From assembly GCF_030161235.1 (NCBI RefSeq), contig NZ_BSPW01000080.1:1-34559 (forward strand): a stretch of 34,559 nt of DNA. The letters run 5' to 3'. The notes beneath the pieces are model-generated. The model searched no databases and was not told the DNA's origin. It worked only from the letters and a program-made list of their open reading frames with translations. Origin of the DNA: Vibrio zhanjiangensis (GTDB lineage Bacteria; Pseudomonadota; Gammaproteobacteria; Enterobacterales; Vibrionaceae). Of this stretch, positions 1 to 5,946 are shown in pieces. The position numbers and the translations under genes are program-made. Position 1 is the stretch's first letter. Every line of letters begins with the position of its first letter.

Positions 1-57
1 GAATGTAAGGATACGACAGAGTCGAATGGTATTTATCCCGTCAAGATCCCTCAGTAA
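1..57 (+). other. Tail of an unidentified reading frame at the window edge
   Basis: An open frame runs in from the left edge and stops with TAA at 55-57. It ends in the residues NGIYPVKIPQ. I do not recognise the family. It abuts a truncated piece of yheS at position 63, so it may be the C-terminus of a transposase or another mobile gene that removed the end of yheS. This is inference from position only; 18 residues are too few to classify. Confidence 0.25.
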
Positions 58-62
58 TGACA

Positions 63-446
63 CTTTGTTAATGCCTTGCGAATCGGTGCGGTTTGCTTGC
101 GTAACTCAGCTTCTCGGCGCTTTTGCTCTTTTTTAGCAGCTGCGCTGTTGGTGGTGTCTTTATCTGCTGGTGTTGGTTGAGCCTCACGGCGTTCGGCCTT
201 TTGCTGATCTGTCAGCCACTTATAGTAATGTTCAAGATCACCGTCAAAGGGGGCAACTTGCTTGTCATGAACAAGATATAGATCATCGGTTGTTGCTCGC
301 AAGAGATAGCGATCATGTGAAACGATAACCATGGCCCCTTCAAAGGTTTGCAGAGCAAGAGTTAAGGCCTGTCTCATATCGAGATCGAGGTGGTTCGTTG
401 GTTCATCGAGCAGCAATAAATTGGGCTTTTGCCACACAATGAGTGC
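63..446 (-). pseudogene. yheS: yheS (ABC-F ATPase) internal fragment, truncated at both ends
   Basis: The minus strand encodes a piece of the second ATPase domain of the ABC-F translation factor YheS. It begins at ALIVWQKPNLLLLDEPTNHL (Walker B and the D-loop region), continues through the switch histidine in VIVSHDRYLLR, and then into the charged linker with EQKRREAELRKQTAPIRKAL. Both ends are missing: the N-terminal two thirds including the ABC signature, and the final coiled coil. The frame remains open from 482 to 51, but the flanking residues are unrelated. The gene start is found separately at 5121-5168 on the same strand, so the intervening cassette sits inside yheS. In E. coli yheS lies divergent to kefG, which matches the context. 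A functional product is not expected. Confidence 0.85.
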
Positions 447-559
447 CATGGGATAGGTATATCGTCTTTTATATATTGACATTATTGCCTATATTATTTA
501 TATTGTCTATGTTATTTTTTTTGAACACTGTACAATATTTAATTTAATCAGGATATCAT

Positions 560-1525
560 ATGAAAAAAATAGTTCTTTTAATGAGTGGCTTGTTAAGCAT
601 GTCGGCTCTGGCCGAAACGGAATCACCTCAGTTTTTTATTGGCGCTAAAGGGGGCTACCAGTGGGCTCCAGATGACTCTCAGCAAGGGGCTATTTGGGGG
701 GCGTATGGGGGATTGCAATTTACTCCGTCGCTAAGCTGGGACTTGGGTTATCAACATCATGAGACGTTAAGCTCAAATGCAATTTCGATCGAAACTTGGT
801 TGATTGAAAGTGCACTGCGTTACGATTGGTATCTGCAAGATAACCTGAGTTTGTATGGTCGACTGGGTGTTGCCCGTTGGGATATGGATAAAAGGCAGCC
901 TTCGCTACATAGCCTCGAAGCAACAGGTATATCTCCGCTTGGTGAAGTTGGGATGAGATATAGCTTTATTCCTAGTCTCAGTCTATCGGTAGGCTATCAG
1001 TATATCGACAACATAGGCGCATCAAACACGGGCAAATATGACAGCAATACTGTGATGGCAAGCCTTTCTTATACCTTCGGGCGTAAAGCGCAATCAGCGC
1101 CAGAACAAACGACAGCCACAGTTGAAAGCAATTCAGTATCTGAAGACGCAGTGGTTGGTGCCCCCCCCCAGATATTTAATACAAAAACCTTTAGGATAAA
1201 TTTTGCAGTGAATAGTGACACATTAAGTGATGGTCATGCTCAACAATTAGACGAGGTGTTCTCAATACTCAACGCGTATCCTCAATCTGAGGCGATTATT
1301 GTAGGGTACTCAGACTCATCAGGTTCCGATGAGTATAACCAAACGCTCTCTGAACGTCGGGCGCAGCAGGTGATGAACTTACTTATTGACTTAGGTGTTA
1401 GTTCAGACAGGCTTGTTGTGCGAGCAAAAGGAGAATCGAATCCAGTAACTAGTAATTCTACTGTAGAAGGTAGAGCAAATAACCGTCGGGTTGAAATTAT
1501 CATCCCGAATTTTCAGTATAATTGA
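560..1525 (+). CDS. OmpA-like outer membrane protein with peptidoglycan-binding domain
   Basis: The 321-residue product has a signal peptide (MKKIVLLMSGLLSMSALA, cut before ETES). An OmpA-type eight-strand beta barrel follows (about residues 20-175), with alternating aromatic strands ending in ASLSYTFG. A low-complexity linker leads to a C-terminal OmpA domain (about 206-321). That domain shows GYSDSSGS, LSERRAQQVMNLL and GRANNRRVEI, including the Asp and Arg that bind diaminopimelate in the family. It should sit in the outer membrane and grip peptidoglycan. A Shine-Dalgarno AGGA at 550-553 supports the start. A run of nine C at 1161-1169 lies in the linker, so slippage there would remove the anchor domain. 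The DGR target lipoprotein starts 23 bases downstream, presumably in the same transcript; a joint role at the cell surface is inference. Confidence 0.9.
   Translation: MKKIVLLMSGLLSMSALAETESPQFFIGAKGGYQWAPDDSQQGAIWGAYGGLQFTPSLSWDLGYQHHETLSSNAISIETWLIESALRYDWYLQDNLSLYGRLGVARWDMDKRQPSLHSLEATGISPLGEVGMRYSFIPSLSLSVGYQYIDNIGASNTGKYDSNTVMASLSYTFGRKAQSAPEQTTATVESNSVSEDAVVGAPPQIFNTKTFRINFAVNSDTLSDGHAQQLDEVFSILNAYPQSEAIIVGYSDSSGSDEYNQTLSERRAQQVMNLLIDLGVSSDRLVVRAKGESNPVTSNSTVEGRANNRRVEIIIPNFQYN
1161..1169 (+). repeat. Poly-C tract (9 C) inside the OmpA-like gene
   Basis: Nine consecutive C encode part of GAPPQ at the junction between the barrel linker and the OmpA domain. Homopolymer tracts of this length can slip during replication. 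A +1 or -1 change would leave the barrel translated but lose the peptidoglycan-binding domain. In this sequence the frame is on. Confidence 0.8.
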
Positions 1526-1548
1526 TGTAAATTTAGAGGAAGATTACC

Positions 1549-2376
1549 ATGAAACAAGTGTCGTATATTGGTGTTGTTGCTATGGCATTTATGCTCTTAG
1601 CCGGCTGTAATTCAGACGATGATGCCTTCGAAGCAGGACCAGGACCAGGACCAGGACCAGGACCAGGACCAGGAGCAGCCTTGTATGAGCTTAATGTGAC
1701 GCCCTCACCTGTCTCAGTAGTAAAGAATTTTACACAACAGTTGGTTGCGACGGGTAAATACAGTGATGGAAGTCAGGGTAATGTGAACGATTCAGTAGTG
1801 TGGACGGTAATTGAAGACCCAACGGCCGCGACTGTATCACAGTCTGGATTAGTAACTGGTGTTTCAGCTGGTAACACTACACTCGTTGCGACAAAAGACG
1901 GTATTACCAGCAACACGGTTGAGGTTAGCGTTTGTGAGAGCTTAGCTGAAGCATGTATTGATATCTTTGATACAGGTAGTGGGAAATTATTTACCAACTC
2001 TCCATCAGTGGCTTACGTAGATAGTATCGGTGGAAGTGCAAACGATGGTACCTTTTCTGAAATTGGAAGTATCGGCCCAGCTGGTACTTTCTACCTATTC
2101 AACTGGGCTAATGCAAACGGACTGTGTACCACCTATAATGCTCAGAGTATTGGAGGGAGAAATAACTGGCGCCTAGCAACGAGAGATGAGTTAAAAGTGG
2201 AGCTGTTCGATGTATACGGCAATATGTTTTCCGCGCGCGGTTGGCCGACCGGCAACTTCTATTGGTCGTCGACTCCTGATGGTTCTCGCTATTACGACGT
2301 GTCCTTCAACTCTGGCAACGTCTACAGCGATTCTCCGAGCAACACGGTCTACGCATCCTGCGTCTCAAATCCTTAA
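1549..2376 (+). CDS. DGR target: variable surface lipoprotein with Ig-like and C-type-lectin-like domains
   Basis: The 275-residue product starts with a lipoprotein signal (LLAGC lipobox, Cys20; Asn at +2 suggests the outer membrane). A (Gly-Pro)6 spacer follows, encoded by six GGACCA hexamers. Residues about 46-128 form a bacterial Ig-like group 2 domain (GLVTGVSAGNTTLVAT). The C-terminal part resembles the DUF1566/formylglycine-enzyme-like C-type lectin fold (WRLATRDEL, FYWSST, YASCVS). Its last 46 or so residues are the variable repeat, with substitutions concentrated at Asn positions of the template. It is therefore the protein diversified by the retroelement, probably a surface ligand-binding module; the ligand is unknown. 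The Shine-Dalgarno is GAGGA just upstream. A hairpin follows the stop codon. Confidence 0.93.
   Translation: MKQVSYIGVVAMAFMLLAGCNSDDDAFEAGPGPGPGPGPGPGAALYELNVTPSPVSVVKNFTQQLVATGKYSDGSQGNVNDSVVWTVIEDPTAATVSQSGLVTGVSAGNTTLVATKDGITSNTVEVSVCESLAEACIDIFDTGSGKLFTNSPSVAYVDSIGGSANDGTFSEIGSIGPAGTFYLFNWANANGLCTTYNAQSIGGRNNWRLATRDELKVELFDVYGNMFSARGWPTGNFYWSSTPDGSRYYDVSFNSGNVYSDSPSNTVYASCVSNP
1636..1671 (+). repeat. Six tandem GGACCA hexamers encoding a Gly-Pro linker
   Basis: Six perfect copies of GGACCA encode the Gly-Pro spacer between the lipid anchor and the Ig-like domain. Copy-number change is always in frame, so slippage would alter linker length rather than abolish the protein. Confidence 0.9.
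2229..2367 (+). repeat. DGR variable repeat (VR)
   Basis: The 3' end of the target gene aligns without gaps to 3132-3270 (offset 903). Counting from the common GC-rich start (2232), 19 positions differ. At 17 of them TR has A, and VR has G, T or C there. The only other changes are G to A at 2279 and C to T at 2305. The repeat begins with CGCGCGCGG and ends with an invariant block containing ACGCATCCTGCGTCTCA, the likely initiation-of-mutagenic-homing region. VR stops nine bases before the end of the gene. Confidence 0.96.
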
Positions 2377-2416
2377 CGTTGAGCGTTTAGAGTTTAACGT
2401 TTTAATTTTAGTTTTG

Positions 2417-2442
2417 AAGTGCCAGAATTGCATCTGGCACTT
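2417..2442 (+). terminator. Perfect hairpin after the target gene (terminator and/or DGR cruciform)
   Basis: AAGTGCCAGA and TCTGGCACTT form a 10-bp stem around a 6-base loop, followed by T residues. It can act as a rho-independent terminator for ompA-lipoprotein. Because it lies about 50 bases 3' of VR, it is also placed like the hairpin/cruciform that promotes target recognition in characterised DGRs. Which role applies cannot be told from sequence. Confidence 0.75.
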
Positions 2443-2458
2443 TTTAGGGGGGAGATAA

Positions 2459-2950
2459 GTGAATATTGAAACTAAATTAGCATTGGTTGAAAGCAGTCAA
2501 CGTATTGTTGGCATAAAAGAGGGGATGTTTGTCCGTTTCTATGAGCAATCACTCTTTGGTTGGCAGCAGTGGGCATCTAAACAGGACCAATTACCGACAT
2601 TGAAGGTGTTAAAGAAAAAGGTTAAGAAATTGAATGGAAGAGAGGTGTTGTATGGAGGGCTTCCTATAGAATCATTAAAGCAAGCTGGAATTGACATAGG
2701 GACAGATGCGGTTATTGAGTTAGAAATAATCATCGATTTTTCGGAGTGGGAGTCTTGGAGGCAAGAGCAGTGTGCTCAAATGGACGATATTGAAGAGAAA
2801 TCACCTTGTAACCCTTGTGATGATGATCTCTTAAATCGTCGATATGTTCGATTGTTTTTACCCGAAGCAATCGTCAATAAAGTGATGATGACGAAAGCTT
2901 CAAACTCTTCATTAGATTGGTTGTTGATTGCTGTCAAGCAAGCGATATAA
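2459..2950 (+). CDS. DGR accessory protein, N-terminus resembling MutS domain I (MSL-like)
   Basis: GTG start with a purine-rich GGGGGGAG Shine-Dalgarno; 163 residues. No family is certain. Residues about 18-75 have the order seen in the MutS mismatch-recognition domain: KEGMFVRFYEQSL against the MutS pattern GDFYELFYEDA, then REVLYGGLPIESL against PMAGVPYHAL. In the simplest alignment the Glu of the Phe-x-Glu mismatch wedge is Arg, although a second F-Y-E follows. MutS-like (MSL) genes have been described as DGR accessory genes, which fits its place between VR and TR. A Cys-rich acidic stretch (SPCNPCDDD) leads to a tail, VRLFLPEAIVNKV...SLDWLLIAV, that looks like a ribbon-helix-helix unit. 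Both domain calls are inference. It may handle mismatched cDNA/VR heteroduplex. Confidence 0.6.
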   Translation: MNIETKLALVESSQRIVGIKEGMFVRFYEQSLFGWQQWASKQDQLPTLKVLKKKVKKLNGREVLYGGLPIESLKQAGIDIGTDAVIELEIIIDFSEWESWRQEQCAQMDDIEEKSPCNPCDDDLLNRRYVRLFLPEAIVNKVMMTKASNSSLDWLLIAVKQAI

Positions 2951-3131
2951 CGTTTTAAGTAAGATGGTTCTCGGACAATCAACAGGGTACATAGCGACAA
3001 TGTCGTGCTCAGAGAATGTTAACGTCACGATGTTAACATGTGGGCCCTGGTATGTTATCGGCATTTATGACCTTATGGGTATTCAAGGGAAGCGAGTCGA
3101 AAGGCAACACTTCGAGTTAAACAATAAATGC
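2951..3131. other. Non-coding stretch upstream of TR with inverted repeats
   Basis: No convincing gene lies here, although a spurious frame crosses it. It holds the inverted repeat ATGTTAAC/GTTAACAT at 3016-3039 (8-bp arms, 8-base loop) and the near-palindrome CGACAATGTCG at 2995-3005. It should contain the promoter or 5' part of the TR RNA. I could not identify a clear sigma-70 promoter. Confidence 0.45.
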
Positions 3132-3270
3132 AAACGCGCGCGGTTGGCCGACCAACAACAACTATTGGTCGTCGACTCCTGGTGGTTCTAACTATTACAA
3201 CGTGAACCTCAACAATGGCAACGTCAACAGCAATAATCCGAGCAACACGAACTACGCATCCTGCGTCTCA
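3132..3270 (+). repeat. DGR template repeat (TR)
   Basis: Non-translated copy of the variable region on the same strand as VR. Read in the VR frame it contains 14 AAC/AAT codons, including an AAC triplet run at 3154-3162, the classic design that lets adenine mutagenesis reach many amino acids. Ten of the 14 Asn codons differ in VR (to Gly, Phe, Arg, Asp, Ser, Ser, Tyr, Asp, Ser, Val). The A residues at 3132-3134 are opposite TTC in VR, so the 5' boundary is 3132-3135. The 3' end overlaps the last five codons and stop of the reverse transcriptase on the opposite strand. Confidence 0.96.
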
Positions 3271-4556
3271 GGCCAACATAAAGTATCCGGAGCCATCTTA
3301 TTAAAGTGAAGACCCTTCTTTATGGTGAAGTGATTGTAATAACCGTTATTGGGTAATAAATAACGTTTCAGTTCGCCAAAATTTTTATGATATATTTGCT
3401 TTCTCAATTGACAATGATTGGCTTGACTAAGTAGCCCGTAATAGCTATTGATTGTTGATTGTATGGCTTTTAGTTGGGTATAAAATGGCGCGTAATGGAT
3501 GCCATGCTTACTCCATCTCCCACGATTTGGTCTAGATTTAATAACGATGTTAGTCGCGTCAGTGTCTAGAATCGCATTGAAGTAGCACAAACGCTCTTTC
3601 AATGATGAAATGGTGGTTTTACGGATATGTTTAAAATGGGGAAATACACGGAACCCCAAGTAATCAAAACCCTCCTCAATAGGTGCTAAATGCACCTTTG
3701 TAGGATGTAATTTTAATTGCAGGCGTGAAGTGAGATACCATTCAATATGCTCTTTCCATTCTTGTAATTTTTCAGGGGAATCAGATAAGATAAATAAATC
3801 ATCCATATACCGAACGTACCCCTTAACCTTCAGTGTGTGTTTTATTTCGTGGTCAAGCTTGTTAAGATAAAAATTACCGAAGAGTTGACTAGTAACGCTA
3901 CCGATTGGCAACCCAATCTGTTGCGTGTTGTTAAACTTTAGTTTCTTATGGAATGGGATTTGGTTAAGTAAATATTGGTTTCCTGTTCGCTCATTTTGTA
4001 GCTTCGTAGCATCCTGCTCTATGATCTTTTCTATCAAATTTGCAAGGCAATATTGGCGTAATGGGCTCAATTTTGCATGGTAAATGAGATTGTGCAGTTG
4101 CGCTAGAAGTTCTCTTTTATTAATGCTGTTGAAATAACTGTAAATGTCGAGCTGTAGACCCCAAGTGTGTCGTGGTTGGCGCATTAGTTTTTGAACTTTT
4201 GCAATAGCAGCAAGAGTTCCTTTACCTTTTCTATTAGCATAGGTGTCATCAATGAATTGTTTTTCCATAATAGGTGCCAATTGTAGTGCAACCCACATCT
4301 GAGCTATACGATCTCTAAATGCGGGGGCATATATTTCTCTAAGTTTAGGCTCAGTGATTGCAAAGTGATGATAAGAGTAAGGTTTATACGTATTAGTTAA
4401 GATTTCGGTTGACAGTTCATGGCATAGTTTGGGGAATTTTAAAGCGTTAGCAGATTTTTGCTGACTGCTTCCCGAAGCTTTTACACATTGCAGCAATTCT
4501 GCTGTAAGTTGATGATGATATTTAAGGTTAGAATTTTGAATAAAGAGTTTCGTCAT
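3252..4556 (-). CDS. DGR reverse transcriptase
   Basis: The 434-residue product shows retroviral-type RT motifs in order: YAPAFRDRI (about 76-84), catalytic Asp137 in LQLDIYSYFNSI, the DGR hallmark IGLPIGSVTSQ (214-224; other RTs usually have QG...SP), the YMDD box at 250-253 with Asp252/253, and YLGF (299-302). A C-terminal thumb-like region with INSYYGLL follows. It copies TR RNA to cDNA with errors at adenines, probably together with the Avd protein. Transcription is opposite to TR and VR. The stop codon (3252-3254) and residues ETQDA lie inside TR. Its 5' end overlaps the start of avd head to head. Its start is the ATG at 4556-4554, with only a weak GAGA upstream. Confidence 0.95.
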   Translation of the reverse strand: MTKLFIQNSNLKYHHQLTAELLQCVKASGSSQQKSANALKFPKLCHELSTEILTNTYKPYSYHHFAITEPKLREIYAPAFRDRIAQMWVALQLAPIMEKQFIDDTYANRKGKGTLAAIAKVQKLMRQPRHTWGLQLDIYSYFNSINKRELLAQLHNLIYHAKLSPLRQYCLANLIEKIIEQDATKLQNERTGNQYLLNQIPFHKKLKFNNTQQIGLPIGSVTSQLFGNFYLNKLDHEIKHTLKVKGYVRYMDDLFILSDSPEKLQEWKEHIEWYLTSRLQLKLHPTKVHLAPIEEGFDYLGFRVFPHFKHIRKTTISSLKERLCYFNAILDTDATNIVIKSRPNRGRWSKHGIHYAPFYTQLKAIQSTINSYYGLLSQANHCQLRKQIYHKNFGELKRYLLPNNGYYNHFTIKKGLHFNKMAPDTLCWPETQDA

Positions 4557-4919
4557 AATCGTCTCTACTATGATTTACAAAAGTTGTACAAATTGTATTG
4601 GAATCAACATCAACACTTGCCCAAGGCATTTCGCTTTACAACCGGAGAACAGATTCTCAACGAACTCACGAAATGTATTCGTTATTCTGTTCAAGCCAAT
4701 TTATATGGAAAATCCTCGGAAGGAATACAGCGGGCCCTAGATTTATTACTAGAACTTAGTGCGCTTTTAGAAACCGTACAAAGTTTATTAATGTTAGCTT
4801 GGGAATTAAAATTCTTGCCTCATGGCGCTCTAATTGCTCTTACTGAACAGCTTGGGCATGTATCAAGACAGGCTACAGGATGGCGAAAATGGTTTCAAGG
4901 AAATGTGGTGTCCCCATAA
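4515..4919 (+). CDS. avd: Avd-like DGR accessory protein (four-helix bundle)
   Basis: A protein of about 120 conserved residues has the pattern of DGR Avd / four-helix bundle proteins: LYYDLQKLYKLYW, LPKAFRFTTGEQIL, CIRYSVQANLYGK, ALDLLLELSALLE and LGHVSRQATGWRKWF. Avd binds the reverse transcriptase and is needed for mutagenic cDNA synthesis in the BPP-1 system. The start is uncertain. The ATG at 4515 is used here; TTG at 4536 has AAGG eight bases upstream and gives 127 residues; ATG 4458 is the longest option. Any of these overlaps the 5' end of the divergent reverse transcriptase gene. A plus-strand avd beside a minus-strand RT is unusual, since the two are normally co-directional. Confidence 0.85.
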   Translation: MIFKVRILNKEFRHNRLYYDLQKLYKLYWNQHQHLPKAFRFTTGEQILNELTKCIRYSVQANLYGKSSEGIQRALDLLLELSALLETVQSLLMLAWELKFLPHGALIALTEQLGHVSRQATGWRKWFQGNVVSP

Positions 4920-5113
4920 AGTCTCTCCAGTAATAAGTGAGAGTATGATATTTTTAGGAGACCATAAAATAATATCAATAGTTTATAGAAATTAAGGTGT
5001 GATAGATTTCTGGTGGTCGCAAGTGGACGATTGATAGCAAGCTTGCTATCCGTCTAGAAAGCTGATGGTTCTAGTCTGTGTGATGTGAATAAACAGAGGA
5101 GGAAATAGCTAAA
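4920..5113. other. Non-coding right flank of the DGR cassette with two hairpins
   Basis: No gene is seen. GATAGCAAGCTTGCTATC (5033-5050) is a perfect 18-base palindrome flanked by GACG/CGTC. Immediately after it CTAGAA/TTCTAG form a second hairpin (5054-5074). Neither is followed by a T run. They may be a structured RNA, a protein site, or part of the element's end. Confidence 0.5.
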
Positions 5114-5120
5114 ATGATGA

Positions 5121-5168
5121 TAGAGCTTTACCGCCGCGAAGTAGCTGAATGTCAGAAAAGGTAATCAT
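5121..5168 (-). pseudogene. yheS: yheS 5' remnant (first 16 codons)
   Basis: Reading leftwards from ATG at 5168-5166 gives MITFSDIQLLRGGKAL, matching the beginning of YheS-type ABC-F ATPases. It then runs into SSF and a TAG stop from unrelated sequence. Together with the fragment at 63-446 it shows that the cassette between them replaced or interrupted yheS. The position directly divergent to kefG is the expected one for the gene start. Confidence 0.8.
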
Positions 5169-5248
5169 AGTTTATGCTTTATTATTCATTGTTTAATATT
5201 TCTCTTAGCGCGTCGAATAGTAGGGGGAATAAGATAAAAAGTCGATCA

Positions 5249-5277
5249 TTGCGTTATGCTTAACAACAACGTATAAC
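5249..5277 (+). promoter_or_regulatory. Putative sigma-70 promoter of kefGB
   Basis: TTGCGT (5249-5254), a 17-base spacer, and TATAAC (5272-5277) stand about 60 bases before kefG. The spacing is ideal and there are single mismatches in the -10. Confidence 0.5.
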
Positions 5278-5337
5278 AAACTCATACTGATAGAAACACT
5301 TTTATGTGTTGAAAACAAAAGGATGACGGCATAAAAA

Positions 5338-5946
5338 ATGGCAGTAAATGATATAGACACTGACTTGCCTGAAACCGCAAAAGTACTGGTGATTTATGCT
5401 CATCCTGAATCACACAGTTCGGTTGCCAACCAAGTAATGATCAAAAAGATCTCGTCACTTGAAAAGGTTATGGTGCGTGATTTGTACGCTTATTACCCTG
5501 ATTTTTTCATTGATGTTGATGCCGAGCAGAGACTGCTTCTCGAGCATGACGTGATCGTATTTCAGCATCCTCTTTATATGTATTCTTGTCCTGCTTTGCT
5601 TAAAGAGTGGATGGACAGAGTATTAGCAAAAGGGTTTGCTTACGGCAAAGGTGAAGCGCTGAAAGGCAAATACTGGCGCAGCATTATTACTACCGGAGGT
5701 AATGAAGAAGCGTTTTGTAGTGAAGGGTACAACCGATACCCTCTATCCGAAATACTCCAGCCGTTTGAGCTGACAGCGGCTTTGTGCCAGATGCATTGGA
5801 TTGAACCTTTAGTGCTCTACTGGGCGAGAAATGTTCCTGAAATGGATCGTTATCAGCACGCTGAAAATTATCGGCGCTGGTTACGAAACTTAACCACTGA
5901 TCGAGCGACCAATATTGACATCAAAGGAGATCCACTTGGCTCTTGA
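5338..5946 (+). CDS. kefG: KefG-like ancillary quinone oxidoreductase of the KefB K+ efflux system
   Basis: The product is a 202-residue flavodoxin-like NAD(P)H oxidoreductase. It shows VLVIYAHPESHSS (FMN-binding start), FQHPLYMYSCPALLKEWMDR and the ITTGGNEEAF loop, all typical of the KefG/KefF family. KefG binds KefB at the membrane and is required for full efflux activity during electrophile stress. The Shine-Dalgarno AAGGA is about 14 bases from the ATG, which is long. The gene overlaps kefB by 11 bases, so the two are translationally coupled. Confidence 0.9.
   Translation: MAVNDIDTDLPETAKVLVIYAHPESHSSVANQVMIKKISSLEKVMVRDLYAYYPDFFIDVDAEQRLLLEHDVIVFQHPLYMYSCPALLKEWMDRVLAKGFAYGKGEALKGKYWRSIITTGGNEEAFCSEGYNRYPLSEILQPFELTAALCQMHWIEPLVLYWARNVPEMDRYQHAENYRRWLRNLTTDRATNIDIKGDPLGS

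Noticed and set aside
2210..2458. Alternative frame over the end of the target gene
   Set aside because: It lies almost entirely on VR in another frame with no ribosome-binding site or homology.
2928..3191. Plus-strand frame of 87 codons crossing into TR
   Set aside because: It has no recognisable homology, is in a frame different from the VR reading frame, and overlaps the preceding gene and TR; more likely chance.
5114..5164. Plus-strand mini-ORF of 16 codons with a strong GAGGAGG upstream
   Set aside because: It is the exact reverse of the yheS 5' remnant on the minus strand, so the frame is explained by that gene; a leader peptide is not supported.
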